Assembly (NCBI GenBank): GCA_964034945.1
Contig: OZ035961.1
Span: 46,860,184 to 46,924,183 of the forward strand
Reading direction: 5' to 3'
DNA length: 64,000 nt
Source: Chrysopilus asiliformis
Lineage: Eukaryota; Arthropoda; Insecta; Diptera; Rhagionidae
Shown: positions 1 to 11,080 of the stretch, one piece after another
Numbering within the stretch: the first letter of the stretch is position 1
How the letters are laid out: each line of letters opens with the position of its first letter
Program-made: the position numbers and the translations under genes
Notes under the pieces: model-generated
Database searches by the model: none
The model's input: only the letters and a program-made list of their open reading frames with translations
What the model was told of the DNA's origin: nothing

Positions 1-1180
1 ACAAAAAAAGTTTTATGTGATAGAGGTATCCCTCGAAGTAGCGGTTAATTTGTTCCGCGTAAGTGGAGACTCAGGATTAGTGGAAACTACAATACATATC
101 TATTATCTTTTTTATATAAAAACATTAATCTATAATTACAATATTTTCTTTTTAAATAAAAATTGCTCCGAAACCACGTAACTCGAGGGATACCTGTATT
201 GATGTGCTGAAATGGAATCGCTTACAGTGATAGTTGATGGAAATAACTATCGGTGATTTTTTTGGGCGTTGATAAGTGACAATTATACAATTTGTAGTCC
301 AATATTTCAACTGAGAAGCGGGAGCTACCGGAGTATAACTACATTGTGATTGCTTTATGGTCGAAATTTGAAAAAAACTCTCATTAACGAGGTCTGAAAA
401 ATCGACAGTTGATAATCACGACCAACTACCTTAGGCAATTCTGCTCCTGTAAACTTAAACTCCGTTTATATCAAAACTTACATGACCCCAAGATAGTTTA
501 ACTAGTCTATCGGTCTGCCCGTCAACACAATAGGATTGAGCTAGAGACGTGATATAGTTGCATAAATGACAAAGCTAAGTTCTTGAAATCGGACCATTCC
601 TTCCCCCTATCCCATACGAAACAGTGTTTTTTTTTACAATTTTCTCGAAAACGTTGAGTCGTGTTGAAACATTTATAAAGGTGAAATATGTTTACAATAT
701 GATTTTACATAACCGTTCCATACATCAAAATCCAGTCGGATCAATCCTTCCCCACTCCCCCATACAAATGTAATTTTTCATATAGAGTATTTGACGATTG
801 CCCCCTAACAATTGTAGCTTTTATGTTTTTGTTTGAGATAGTTACAACTTTATCAATAACTGTGACTTGTCAAAATTGTGACAGAAAGCTCAGAATACCA
901 AAAAGTCACAAGTTGTGATTCAGCTCGCTCTTATGATCGAGTTGTGACTAGTCATCGGTCACTGAGAGTTGCCAGAATTGCGTTATTAACCTTCATTTAA
1001 TAAAAATTAATTCTTTCTTCAAGTTAATTTTTACCTAATAAAAGCTTAAATTCAAAACTCAAGCTTTCTAATGAAACATTTTATTTTAATTTACATTTCT
1101 TCATTACAAGTTTTTTGAATAATGCAAAAAAAAACAATTTCTGCATAAAAAACAAAATAAACATCAAATTGGTTGCAAAA
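1..1180. other. Intergenic DNA and 3' flank of the peroxiredoxin gene
   Basis: No coding region is recognisable. Roughly 480-850 belongs to the dispersed repeat family listed separately. About 865-970 holds imperfect inverted copies of a GTGACT/AGTCAC-rich segment. The minus-strand 3'UTR of the peroxiredoxin gene should run from 1180 down to a poly(A) signal (AATAAA on the minus strand) near 1085-1080. Confidence 0.5.
480..850 (+). repeat. Dispersed repeat family member (GTCCGTC/CTAAGTTCTTGAA type)
   Basis: The segments CTAAGTTCTTGAA, TTTCTCGAAAACG and GATTTTACATAACC, then CCCCCATACAAATG, recur in the same order at about 57290-57720. Parts recur at about 8650-8800, 39600-39700, 52790-53120 and 61440-61680. 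No terminal repeats or protein were found in this copy. Class is unknown. The order of shared blocks argues for copies of one element, not chance similarity. Confidence 0.5.
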
Positions 1181-1820
1181 TTAGTTTACAGCCTTAAAAT
1201 ATTGCTTTGATTTTTCAGTGTCAGCAACAATGGACTTAGAGCCTGGTTTCCAATTAGCTGGGCAGACTTCTCCATGAGTGTCTGTGTATTGGAAAGCCTG
1301 CACCAAACGCAAAGTTTCATCAACACTGCGACCAACTGGTAAATCGTTGATAGTTATCTGACGTAGAATTTGTTTCCGATCGATGATAAATAATCCACGG
1401 AATGGAATGCCTGTTTCTTCATCGAGCACACCATAACTACGTGCGATATTCATGGATTTGTCAGCCAACAATGGGATGTCCACTTCTCCAAGGCCACCTT
1501 CTTTTCTTGGTGTATTCACCCAAGCTAAATGAGTAAAATGGCTATCGGTAGAACAGGCAATCACCTCACATCCAATTTCACGGAACTCTCGAGCACGTTC
1601 CGAGAAAGCTATGATTTCCGTAGGACAAACGAAGGTGCTGCACAAAAAAAATCGTAGTAAGTCTCCTTTATATTTTTTATCATGCTACTTACAAGTCCAA
1701 TGGATAGAAAAAAATGACTACATATTTCCCCTTGTAATCAGAAAGGCTTACTTCTTTAAATTGTCCTTTGACGAGTGCCTGACCTTTAAATTGTGGTGCC
1801 ACTTGCTGAATCTTCAACAT
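1181..1820 (-). CDS. Prx2: 2-Cys peroxiredoxin (thioredoxin peroxidase), two exons
   Basis: This enzyme reduces H2O2 and alkyl hydroperoxides using thioredoxin, in the cytosol (no leader sequence is seen). Exon 1 is 1820-1693 (starts [11 protein letters not shown]), the 55-nt GT-AG intron is 1692-1638, and exon 2 is 1637-1181. Joined they give 194 aa, the usual length of cytosolic insect Prx. The peroxidatic Cys is residue 47 in FVCPTE, and the resolving Cys is residue 168 in GEVCPANW. The GGLG loop and the C-terminal YF motif are both present. In this family those mark an enzyme open to over-oxidation. The start is chosen because it aligns with the family N-terminus. A reading frame running unspliced through the intron adds a false Met-Cys-Ser before TFVCPTE. 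It resembles Drosophila Jafrac1 most. It looks intact and functional. Confidence 0.93.
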
Positions 1821-1924
1821 ATTGGTATACTTAGAGGTTGCTTCAAAAATTAAAATTCAATTAGAACTAGATTGAAACCTCGATACTGTATACCGATATC
1901 AAACCGGGGTAGTATACAGTATCG

Positions 1925-1993
1925 ATATTTTCTTCTCTTATAATACCCCTCGATATTGTCAATATCGAGGGGTATTATAAGAGAAGAAAATAT
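1925..1993. repeat. 33-bp perfect palindrome upstream of the peroxiredoxin gene
   Basis: Arms 1925-1957 and 1961-1993 are exact inverted copies separated by 3 nt. They lie about 105-175 bp upstream of the Prx start codon. Shorter related blocks (GTATACAGTA, CGGTATCGAGG) lie at 1885-1920 and 2160-2212. Either a MITE remnant or a cruciform-forming promoter element. Confidence 0.7.
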
Positions 1994-2448
1994 TGTCATG
2001 GTTTTAAATATAAAAAACAGAGAATACATTTTTTAATGTTTTACTCATTTATACATTTAATTTACAAAGTTATTTAGCAAAGTAAGAAGTTATTGTTTGT
2101 TTCTTAAGAAGTTTCTGCTGTTTCGCCCCCATTGCCTTCTCCTGACACTTTCTCTGTGGGGTATACACTAAAGAGGGGTATACAGTACTGAGGGTATACG
2201 GTATCGAGGTTTACATTTTTTTTGTCGCGTCAAAACAATCACCATTGTATCTGGTTTGAGATGGATCCATTATTTTTTACGCTTTTTTTATAGCAGTCTG
2301 AAACAATTTGTCTTAAAAAAAATATCGTAAAGAATACGAAACCTCGTTAAACCGGGTACAATGAAGTTCGAAATTTCAAAGCAATTTTAAGTGGCCGAAG
2401 AATTTTCTCGTGGATATTTTTTTTTTCTAAAAACGGATTAATTATATA
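1994..2448. other. Intergenic, no gene seen
   Basis: AT-rich. The last about 35 nt (2411-2448) form an imperfect inverted repeat with 3361-3398 (GGATATTTTTTTTT against AAAAAAAAATATCC), so the mariner copy that follows appears to have landed inside an older hairpin element. Confidence 0.4.
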
Positions 2449-3348
2449 CCAGGGGTGTTAGTTGAAATTTGCCGGTTTTACTAATAGCTGTCGCTAGAGA
2501 TATGTATACATTTCTACGATTTGGCATCTATGTCATATTTTTCTACTGACATTAATCTTCAAAACTACACAAGTTACGTTCCGTCAAAATAACAACGTCA
2601 TAGCGTTAAAGCTGTTTGAAAATGTCAAGTTTTGTGCCTGAAAACGTGCATTCGCGGCACGCATTACTTTTTCTCTTTAATCAAAAGAAAAAGGCCGCTG
2701 AAAGCCATCGTTTGCTGGTAGAAACTTACGGTGATCATTCCCCAACCATAAGAACATATGAGACGTGGTTTCGACAATCCAAAAGTGGTGATTTCAACAT
2801 CCAGGACAAAAAACGTGTCTGGGGGAACCAGATTGGTGTCGTATATTATGAACTGTTTAAACCTGGAGAAACAGTTGATACTGATCGCTACCGACAACAA
2901 ATGATCAATTTGAACCATGAATTGATCAAAAATGTCCGCAATACGCTGAAAGACATGGTAAGGTGATTTCGCAGCATTACAACGCGCCGTCTCACACAGC
3001 AAAATCAGACAAAAAAGTGTTCAAATCACTTGGATGCGAAGTATTACCGCACCCGCCGTACTATCCAGACCTCGCCCCGTCCGACTATCACCTTTTCGCA
3101 TCGATGGGACACTCACTCGCAGACCAGCGCTTCGCCAATTTTGAAGAAGTCGAAAAATGGCTCGTCGAATGGTTTTCCTCGAAAGAGAAAAAGTTTTTTT
3201 GGAATGGTATCCATGATTTGCCTGAAAGATGGGCAAAATGTGTAAAATCCAATGATCAATACTTTGAATAAATTTTTTTTGAGATTCCCTTGATAATTAA
3301 GTGTTTTCTTTATCGAAAAAACCGGCAAATTTCAACTAACACCCCTGG
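2449..3348 (+). mobile_element. Internally deleted mariner element, copy 1
   Basis: Terminal inverted repeats begin CCAGGGGTGTTAGTTGAAAT, and the exact complement is at 3318-3348. The 900-bp element is flanked by TA on each side (2447-2448 and 3349-3350), as expected for the Tc1/mariner superfamily. It holds a damaged transposase on the same strand. A full-length mariner is about 1.3 kb, so about 0.3 kb is missing from the middle. Confidence 0.93.
2616..3271 (+). pseudogene. Mariner transposase remnant, copy 1
   Basis: The N-terminal helix-turn-helix region (SSFVPENVHSRHALLFLF, then ETWFRQSKSGDF) is followed directly by the region after the first catalytic Asp, so roughly 90 residues are lost. 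The first catalytic Asp is replaced (GNQIGVVYY instead of a D), and the second lies in a damaged QHYNAPSH. A frameshift near 2963 moves the C-terminal part (PDLAPSDYHLF to the stop at 3271) to another frame. The C-terminus is otherwise complete. It cannot be catalytic. Confidence 0.9.
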
Positions 3349-3598
3349 TATTTTCACTGTATATAGAATTATTCCGCTTTAGGAAAAAAAAATATCCATA
3401 AGCGGACACTCACGGGACCAAGATTTTTTTCTGTTATTGGAGGTGTCCGTTTGTCAGAATACTTTTAATATTGAAACTACAAATTTGGTCATAGGAAATG
3501 TGTCCGTATCTCCGTTTAAAACAAGGGTGTCAAACTTGCGGCCCGCAAAAATTTAGAAGTTTAATTTTTGAAATTGATTGATACGCAACATTTGCCTA

Positions 3599-3984
3599 AT
3601 GCTACATTTACACGAATGACAAATTTGTCATTTTTTTCTTGTCATTATGTTAATTCCCGTGTAAATGGCATAATTTTTGTAATTTTTTCTGTCAGAAAAT
3701 GTCAATCTCTCATAAAAGAATGAACTTGTCCATTCTTTTATGCCAGATTGTCATTCGTGCAAACGCAATATTAGTTATGACAAAAGTTGAATACTAAAGT
3801 TGTCATAACTAATATTGCGTTTGCACGAATGACAATCTGGCATAAAAGAATGGACAAGTTCATTCTTTTATGAGAGATTGACATTTTCTGACAGAAAAAA
3901 TTACAAAAATTATGCCATTTACACGGGAATTAACATAATGACAAGAAAAAAATGACAAATTTGTCATTCGTGTAAATGTAGCAT
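3599..3984. repeat. Foldback MITE, 184-bp arms
   Basis: Arms 3599-3782 and 3801-3984 are essentially perfect inverted copies around an 18-nt loop. Ends are TGCTACATTTACACG and its complement, with a possible TAA direct repeat outside, which would fit the PIF/Harbinger superfamily. A 62-bp piece of the same end recurs at 4831-4892. No coding capacity. Confidence 0.88.
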
Positions 3985-4387
3985 AAGACCGTTTAAGAAG
4001 GTCGTTAATTAGGCTCATTAATTATAAGGATGATCAATTATGCCTATAGCAGCGTGTTAACTCTTGTGTTTGACAGCCTTGCATTTGAAAACAGTATGAA
4101 TAAAAAAGGACTTTAATTAAATAAAACATCGTGATTTTTCGACATGCATAATTGATCATTTCTCTTGTCCTTTTATTTGGAAAATTGCAATAGAGTTAAA
4201 GATGGCATCTGCTGCGTTGAAATAAACTGCGCTAAGCGAAAAAACGTAAAATGTGCGGAAGAGTGCTTTAAAGACATTTTCTTCCCAGTGGCGGATTCCC
4301 GTCTAGGCGTAACAGCCGCAAACCTAGGCCGCCGATTTTAAGAATCCCCAACAGCGAGAAAAACACATATGTATTTTTACTAAATAG

Positions 4388-4480
4388 TAACACAGGGACT
4401 ACATTGACTTTTATTTCTGGTGTACCAGCAAAACTGTTGGACCAATCTGGTTTACCAGTTTTACTGGTAAGACAGTGCTA
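4388..4480. repeat. Fragment of the CACAGGGACTACATTG MITE family
   Basis: The stretch starting TAACACAGGGACTACATTGA and running to about 4480 matches the left end of the element at 62097-62572, with a small internal deletion. It stops where the next inverted repeat begins. Confidence 0.75.
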
Positions 4481-4500
4481 GCACAAACTAATCATAAGCA

Positions 4501-4830
4501 GACTAACTTTTTCATTCAATTCATTCTAGAACAAAATTGAATTTCAACTTCCAAAAAATAAATACCCATAGCAGCCACTCCAGCCGTTGCAGCCATGAGC
4601 TTTTCCGCCAGCAGCACAAGACTTCGTGATGCAAGCTTTCCAGCAGTAAAAGTCCGATAAATCTGTTCGTTTTGTTGATCCCATTTTGTCTTTCTTTTGC
4701 TATTTTCACTTAATTGTGCTGCTGGCAGAAAAGCTCATGTGGCTGCTAGGGCTGGAGTGGCGGCTATGGGTATTTATTTTTTGGAATTGGAAATTCAATT
4801 TTGTTCTAGAATGCATTGAATGAAAATGTT
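4501..4830. repeat. Inverted-repeat element
   Basis: About 120 nt at 4501-4620 is repeated in inverse orientation at 4709-4830 (shared TTCTAGAACAAAATTGAATTT, AAATACCCATAG, and a GCAGCC/CTCCAGCC block). The spacer is about 90 nt. The arms are slightly diverged. No coding capacity. Confidence 0.75.
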
Positions 4831-4892
4831 ATGCTACATTTACACGAATGACAAATTTGTCATTTTTTTCTTGTCATTATGTTAATTCCCGT
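4831..4892 (+). repeat. Solo end of the foldback MITE
   Basis: Matches 3599-3660 base for base up to CCCGT, then homology ends. It abuts the inverted repeat at 4501-4830. Confidence 0.8.
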
Positions 4893-5303
4893 TAATGTGC
4901 ACATTTCTTTAAAAAGCGAATATATCGGAAATAATTTCAATCGCAATTTTAAATTTAAAAAAAAAATCTTGACAACTTAAAACTTATACAGAGATTTCAA
5001 ATATTCTTGTTCGGCTTGGCTAACCTCTTCGCAAATTTTAATTATCTTTCAAAATTGTCAGGCTTACCTTAAAAATGATTAATTTCCTGCGACTAATTAA
5101 AGAACGAAATTTTTTGAAAGTAATCCAAAATTAAAGAGCAACGAGAAATTACCAACCGACTCAAATGAAAACGGGATTCCTCACAACGAGAATTCAATTG
5201 TTATCCTCCTTTTGTTAAATAATTGAAAAGCTTGAACACATCCAACTAGTGGACAAATGAAACCAGCAGCAGTGAACTTATTCATCCGAACTAGAGTACT
5301 TAC
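4893..5303. other. Intergenic, no gene seen
   Basis: AT-rich DNA without recognisable coding or repeat structure. It ends with GTACTTAC (5296-5303), the left target-site duplication of the hAT element. Confidence 0.4.
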
Positions 5304-6519
5304 CAGGGTTCCCACCCCAAAAGAGAAAAGCGGAGTGTTACTGATCGAAAAAGAGTAGTGTCAGAGGGATTTCAGTAGTGTCAACTTTTTTAACAGTCAT
5401 TCAGAGTTTTATTGAGACAACACATTTTGAATGTTACCGTCTAATGTTTTATTGCATATCATATCAGTAAATTTTTATATTAGTACAAAAATCGAATTTT
5501 TTTAAAATTCAAATTAAAGGAAGGAATTAAGGGACCTATTGCGGTTATCGATATCTATTCGATCGACCATCGTTGGCCGGAATGATCGAAAAACAATTTG
5601 CGTAAAGGAGCCTATTTTACTTGAATGACTCATGTTTCAAGTAACATTGATCGTTTGGATGCTCTTCAATGTTACGTTTGCAGGCAATTTCCATCATTGT
5701 TACTTGATCCAAATTTTCATCAATAATACTTGTCAAGTAACATTGAACGTGTGGAGGCTCCTTAAGGTTCATCGTTCAAGCAATCGCTATTGTGAATTTT
5801 TTAGTGTTTGACGTTTGGGAATTCACATTGTTGAAGTTATTTTAATGTTTAAAAATGACTTCAACGTAGAAAATACAATATTAAGCTCCCTTAAAACATA
5901 GAGGAGGTGGATGACAATGGCGATATGAGAGAAATTACACCAGAAGACGGTTTTACAAACCAACGTCAAGGCGAAAATATTAAACACCGAATGTTGAGTT
6001 CTTTGAATTGACCAATATTTCAAATCTATGTGAATAAAACAGTTTTTAAGTTCATTTTTTATTTAAATTATTTTTATACCACTTTGGTCTTATTTATCTT
6101 CAACCAATTTTTATATTGGATTTTTGATCGAGGTTTTGATCAAGATATTCCTCATTAATAATTTCCTAATGTGTACAAATACTTCCATTTTATTATTAGC
6201 CTCACTATAGGGGCCTAAGTATTATATGTCCCTTTTGTTCAAGAATTGAGTGCGGTTAGTCAGTCACTTTTTCATAGGGAATGCCTAAGGTACTTAAATA
6301 TTTTAGATAAAGAGTCTGAATGATTACATATTACATATTTTTTTATTTTCCCCAGATAAATGAACTTTTCAAATCTAGAAATTAACTTTCTTTGTAGCAC
6401 GTTTTTTATAGGGCGAAAAAGGTAGTGTTTTGAGTTTTTCAGTAGTGTAAGTAGTGTTAGGTCAAATTATGTCGAAATAGTAGTGTAAAACTACGATAGT
6501 AGTGTAAACGGGATCCCTG
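5304..6519. mobile_element. Non-autonomous hAT element, 1216 bp, with 8-bp TSD
   Basis: The ends are CAGGGTTCCC and GGGATCCCTG. The 8 bp GTACTTAC is present on both sides (5296-5303 and 6520-6527), the hallmark of hAT insertions. Both subterminal regions carry many copies of AGTAGTGT or GTAGTGT (about 5345-5395 and 6423-6505), typical transposase-binding repeats. No hAT transposase motif is seen inside. Confidence 0.9.
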
Positions 6520-6620
6520 GTACTTACATAAAACAGTATCGCATTGCATCCCGCAGCATCCTAAACGGCATTCGGATGCAGTTATTATATTATAATAAAT
6601 AATAAATATTATATTACATA

Positions 6621-7921
6621 GACCGTGTTTATCTCGAAGTACCAAATCGGTGAAATCACTGATTTGGTCTTGAGTTATACACCTAGTACATGACTCGGTT
6701 AAATACACCGGTTTAGTGAATACCAACTGGGTTAGTGTAGCTAATTGTATGAAACCTAACTTCATCTTTTGTGTCTTCGTAACTTTTTACTTTTTCTTCC
6801 TTTTTAAAATCAAATGTCAATAAAAAAAATCGCGGTGCCCAAAGAACGTTGGTTATAAGCAGAGACAAATATTTCCAGTTTAATTTAACAGACAATTACA
6901 AAGACCGAGTTTATCTTGCATACCCATTCCAGTTTGGTAACACTCAATTAGTCAAGTGACCAAATAAGTTACGTTTTATGCCGGAGAGCATTCAAAATAT
7001 GTTTATCTGTCATTGTCTGTAATACTAAGTTCACACCGACGCAAAATCACGTAATTTTGCGAAATGATTTAGATCTTAAACCAACGTGTTCACACAGAGA
7101 TTAAGGTAATTCTGTTTGACATTTCAACTATACGTTAGTTCAAAAATGGATCGAGGAAGTTCGTGTAGGATTACTATAAATTTTAATAATATGATGAATA
7201 ATACAATTCAAAACATCGATGAAATATGTGCAAACAGAATTAGACACTTTAGACTAAAATGGAAATTATCTGTAACGAAAATAAACAATTATTTTCCATT
7301 TCATATTTAACTGCATCATAAACATGTCCATTTATTTATTTTTTCAGACCACAGGTTTACTAATATATCTTCTTCGCGTGCGGAACACGGCTTCTTTTTC
7401 TTATATTTCCGTCTTTCCAATCCAGCACAAATGTCAAAACTGATGTACTGAAGAGAGCTGAATAAGTGATGCAGGGTTGTATTCATTGTTTTTGCTTGAT
7501 TTCGTTCCTAATTTTGTGGAAATTGCATACTTTTAGTGATTTTGAAAACAGGTTAATGTACTGGAAATCTCGTGATTTCGAGCAAGATTTCGTTCAAAAT
7601 TACGAAAATCTTTAAAATTACGTAATTTTGAGTCGGTGTGAACTTAGTATTAAATCAAACTGGAAATATTTGTCTCTGCTTATAACCAACGTTCTTTGGC
7701 CACCGCGATTTTTTTTTTATTGACATTTGATTTTAAAAAGGTAGAAATTCTCCACGAAGTTACGAAGACACAAAAGATGAAGTTAGGTTTCATACAATTA
7801 GCTACACTAACCCAGTTGGTATTCACTAAACCGGTGTATTTAACCGAGTCATGTACTAGGTGTATACCTCAGGACCAAATCAGTGATATCACCGAGTTGG
7901 TACTTCGAGATAAATACGGTC
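6621..7921. mobile_element. Element with ~265-bp terminal inverted repeats
   Basis: 6621-6885 and 7655-7921 are inverted copies beginning GACCGTGTTTATCTCGAAGT. Flanks share ATA on both sides. The middle holds a second element (7021-7651). Short open frames inside the arms (such as 6457-6765 minus and 7696-8001 plus) are mirror images of the same repeat and are not genes. Confidence 0.8.
7021..7651. mobile_element. Nested MITE with 20-bp terminal inverted repeats
   Basis: AATACTAAGTTCACACCGAC at 7021 is matched by its exact complement at 7632-7651, and GTAATTTTG blocks follow just inside each end. It lies between the two arms of the larger element. Confidence 0.75.
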
Positions 7922-9388
7922 ATAGAGTTAACTCTGCAAACAAAGCCATAGCTCACAAAGTAAAAAATATGATTCGAATAAACATTTACTCTATAGTATA
8001 ATTCACAAATAGAGGAATTATTACTAATTGATTTATATAGAGAAGTTCAAACTACCCTCCCTCGTCACATCCTCCGTGTTCAGGCCAATGACAGATATCA
8101 TGGCGTCACTCTGATGAGATTCAGGCGTCACTCTGACGATGTCTTCATCTGACAGCACTTACTCATAGACGTCAAATTTGGCTGTTTATTGACCTTAGAT
8201 TTTTTTTTAAATCATAAAGTTTTCAAAACTATGGAAATTATCCAAAAAATTGTGTAAAAAAGACATTGCGGATTTTGAAAAACATGTGAATAGTTTTGTA
8301 TCTGTTAAGAATAGCTTTCTACGGTATTCAGACCGTTTGAAATGAAAATGAGATAAAAAATATTACGTAAAAATTGAATCGACAGTTTTTAAGTTACACA
8401 TACACAATATCATTTTTAAATGATTTTGTATAATTTGAGCAACGCGCAAACAAATTTATGGTTAAATAATGCATTGCGCTCATATAAATATTTTATTTGA
8501 TAGACATAAAATTAATACCTGCAACGATGTAATTCCAGCCAATAAAAAAATCGTTTTTTTGTCATTAAAGGTAAACAATTCCACGAAGACACAATATTTT
8601 ATGAGTTTTCCAGAAATACTATAAAAAATCTGGTTATTGCAGCTTTTTTCCTCGTCCTCCATGCAATGCAACTTTTTCTACAATTTTCTCCAAAACGGAG
8701 AATTTAATCGAAAACCTGTGACGTAAAAATCGTTCAGAATACAATTTTACACAACTTGTCTATACATAAAAAAATTGTTGGAGCCCTCTCCGACACTGAT
8801 TTTTCGAGTTTTAAACGCAACACACGAGTTAAGAGGTCGTAAGAGGACATCGGTGAGGTCCTCTTAAATTTAGAGGTTTTTGAGGTTAGAACCGTCTGCT
8901 AACTTTTCCCCAGAATATGAAAACCGTTTACAAAAATTCACCTGAAAATTAAGAGGTTGACATCTCTTAACTATTATCAGGAATACCAATTTCTATTAAA
9001 TTTCCTCTAAAGTCCAGTTAGCAGTTAAGAGGCTCTTATCTATTATGCAGAATTGAGGGGTTAATTTCAAATGTCGATTGTAGATGTCTTGTTGGCCCAA
9101 AACAATATTAATTACTATAATTTTTCGGCCTCTAGGATTAGTTAGTTTGACGAGCTATCAAAAAAGGTTATCTGTATATATTTTGTATGATAATGATTAC
9201 AACAAATACCGCGTGACGCAGGCAGCGCGACTGCTGATAGGGCAGTCCCAGTTCCTCACCTTGCCTTAATGTTGCCAGTTTCTGTCAAAATTAGGCGGAC
9301 TATTTCAACCAATGTGAACAGGCTCATTGATAGTTAATAAATTTTAACCAATTGTTAGTTGAACATAGATTTAACTAAATCAGCCTTA
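7922..9388. other. Intergenic, no gene seen
   Basis: Holds a short piece of the dispersed repeat family at about 8650-8800 (TTTTCTCCAAAACGG, AATTTTACACAAC) and a region at 8820-9060 rich in CTCTTAA/TTAAGAGG words in both orientations, probably a decayed foldback element. No protein-like reading frame. Confidence 0.4.
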
Positions 9389-10340
9389 AGCTCGGTTTAG
9401 ACGAGACAAGTAACTTGCGGCAAGTAGACGTAAATACACGCGATTTGAGCTAGTGTGCGACGCTCGCATATGTGTGAGAATACTTGCCGCTCTCTCGAAA
9501 ATAATAGAAAGCCAATCTATTTTTGTGGCAAGTAAAACCAATACAAGAACATGGAACCGCGTACAAATGAAGTGGTTTTATGTGTGTGTGTTTCGGTTCA
9601 TTTTATATTTGGTGCTTTGCCAGAAAACGTCGTAACATTTTAAGGAAAAAACGACACGGGTATAACAAACTCGTCGGCAACAAACAGTTTTAGGTCGAAA
9701 TTCGCAAATTTTTCCACAAAAAAGAGTCGTGATATTTTTTCTCAGAAAATTTTAGGTTATGTTTTCCTTCGGCTGTCATTCTACTTGAAATGATTTACTT
9801 GAAACGTGTAAACTAAGCAAACTACTTGCCTCTCTTTACTTGCCGCAAGTTACTTGCTGTGTCTAAACCCTGCTTTAAGCAGGGTTTATGCAAGTAAAGA
9901 GAGGCAAGTAGTTTGCTTCGTTTACACGATGCAAGTAAATCGTTGCAAGTAGAATGACAGCCGAAGGAAAACATAACCTAAAATTTTCTGAGAAAAAATA
10001 TCACGACTCTTTTTTGTGGGAAAATTTGCGAATTTCGACCTGAAACTGTTTGTTGCCGACGAGTTTTTTATATCCGTGTCGTTTTTTCCTTAAAATGTTA
10101 CGACGTTTTCTGGCAAAGCAGCAAATATAAAATGAACCGAAACACACACACATAAAACCACCTCATTTGTACACGGTTCCATGTTGTTGTATTGGTTTTT
10201 ACTTGCTAGAAAAATAGAATGGCTTTCTATTATTTTTGAGAGAGAAGCGAGTATTCTCACACATATGCGAGCTTCGCACACTAGCTCAAATCGCGTGTAT
10301 TTACGTCTACTTGCAGCGAGTTACTCGCTTCGTCTAATGT
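9389..10340. repeat. Two head-to-head copies of a ~0.47-kb MITE (ACTTGCCGCAAGT family)
   Basis: The first copy (about 9389-9878) has ends GGTTTAGAC...ACTTGCGGCAAGTA and TACTTGCCGCAAGT...GTCTAAACC. The second (about 9880-10338) is the same sequence inverted, so the pair forms a near-1-kb palindrome centred near 9880. The same family recurs at 21549-22290 and, diverged, at 35040-35150. Frames at 9453-9635 and 10090-10281 encode nearly the same peptide on opposite strands, confirming duplication and not a gene. Confidence 0.85.
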
Positions 10341-10384
10341 GTTTTCGACTGGCATGCTCTTTTTGCTGACAAGTTGCTCGCTGT

Positions 10385-10660
10385 GAGAATTTGTGTTCGA
10401 CTGGGGTTTTTTGATCGCTCAAAAAAGAATTGCTTGTCAAGTGACGAAGGGACTTCGTGTGCGAGCACTAAAATCAATTTTGTAATCTGTCAAACATAGC
10501 CAGATTTGAAGTGCTCTTTTGAGGTTAGGACTAATAAAATTATGTTGAAATCCAAATGGATTTTTTTTTGTATTAGATTTGTTGGATTCCTTTTCATCTA
10601 GTGAAGAAGAATTTCGTTTGCTCACAAATGTATTTTGGCTGTGTCAAGTTAAGAGGAAAA
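10385..10660 (+). repeat. Dispersed repeat, copy 1 (partner at 12735-13000)
   Basis: Shares in order TGTTCGA, TTTTGAGGTTA, TTTGTATTAGATTT, GGATTC and GAAGAAGAATTTC with 12735-13000 in the same orientation. Probably a MITE with ends near TGTTCGACTGG. No coding function. Confidence 0.6.
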
Positions 10661-10939
10661 TCCCAAAATTAATTTTAATTTGTTTATTGCTTCTTATTTT
10701 TTAAGAAATTCTAGAACCCCAAGTAGAGAAAACGCCATAAGATTCAAAATAATACTGGCCGCTACTTAGAATCCATACCAGTCTATTACCGTACACTTGG
10801 CAACCTTTTATTCACAATCACTCTATATCAAAATGTCACTAGAAATCAAGCTTCCACATTTTCCGTCATAAGCCGCTGCAGTCATTTCTCAACCCTGTGA
10901 ACTAAAACCCAAGCGAAGCCGATTTCGTCGTTTCGCAGC
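10661..10939 (+). promoter_or_regulatory. mod(mdg4): Presumed promoter region of mod(mdg4)
   Basis: This lies just upstream of the inferred 5'UTR exon. A GCAGTCATT block at about 10875 resembles an arthropod initiator, and no TATA box is obvious. The exact start site cannot be fixed from sequence alone. Confidence 0.3.
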
Positions 10940-11080
10940 CATTTTATAGAAAGTTCTTGAAGTGTGAGGTCGTGCTGTGCGTATGAAAAAAACCAAGCCA
11001 AGTAAAGAAAAAAGTTTTTGGAAAATATTTTCGTCTCTTGCGGTAAAATCCGATCTATTTAGGTATTTTTCTGAATTTTG
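10940..11080 (+). other. mod(mdg4): mod(mdg4) 5'UTR exon (inferred)
   Basis: The sequence changes to a less AT-rich, UTR-like stretch and ends at GAATTTTG followed by GTAAGT, a consensus donor at 11081. The next acceptor is TTTATAG ending at 11419, in front of the start-codon exon, giving a 339-nt intron. The left edge is arbitrary. Confidence 0.45.

Noticed and set aside
1611..1853. Plus-strand frame overlapping the peroxiredoxin gene
   Set aside because: It is antisense to Prx exon 1 and its intron, without any domain.
6457..8001. Two similar open frames on opposite strands (MKLGFIQLATLTQLVFTKPV)
   Set aside because: They are the two arms of one inverted-repeat element, so the likeness reflects DNA duplication and not a protein family.
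9453..10369. Open frames with the shared peptide RICVRILA
   Set aside because: They mirror each other inside the head-to-head MITE pair.
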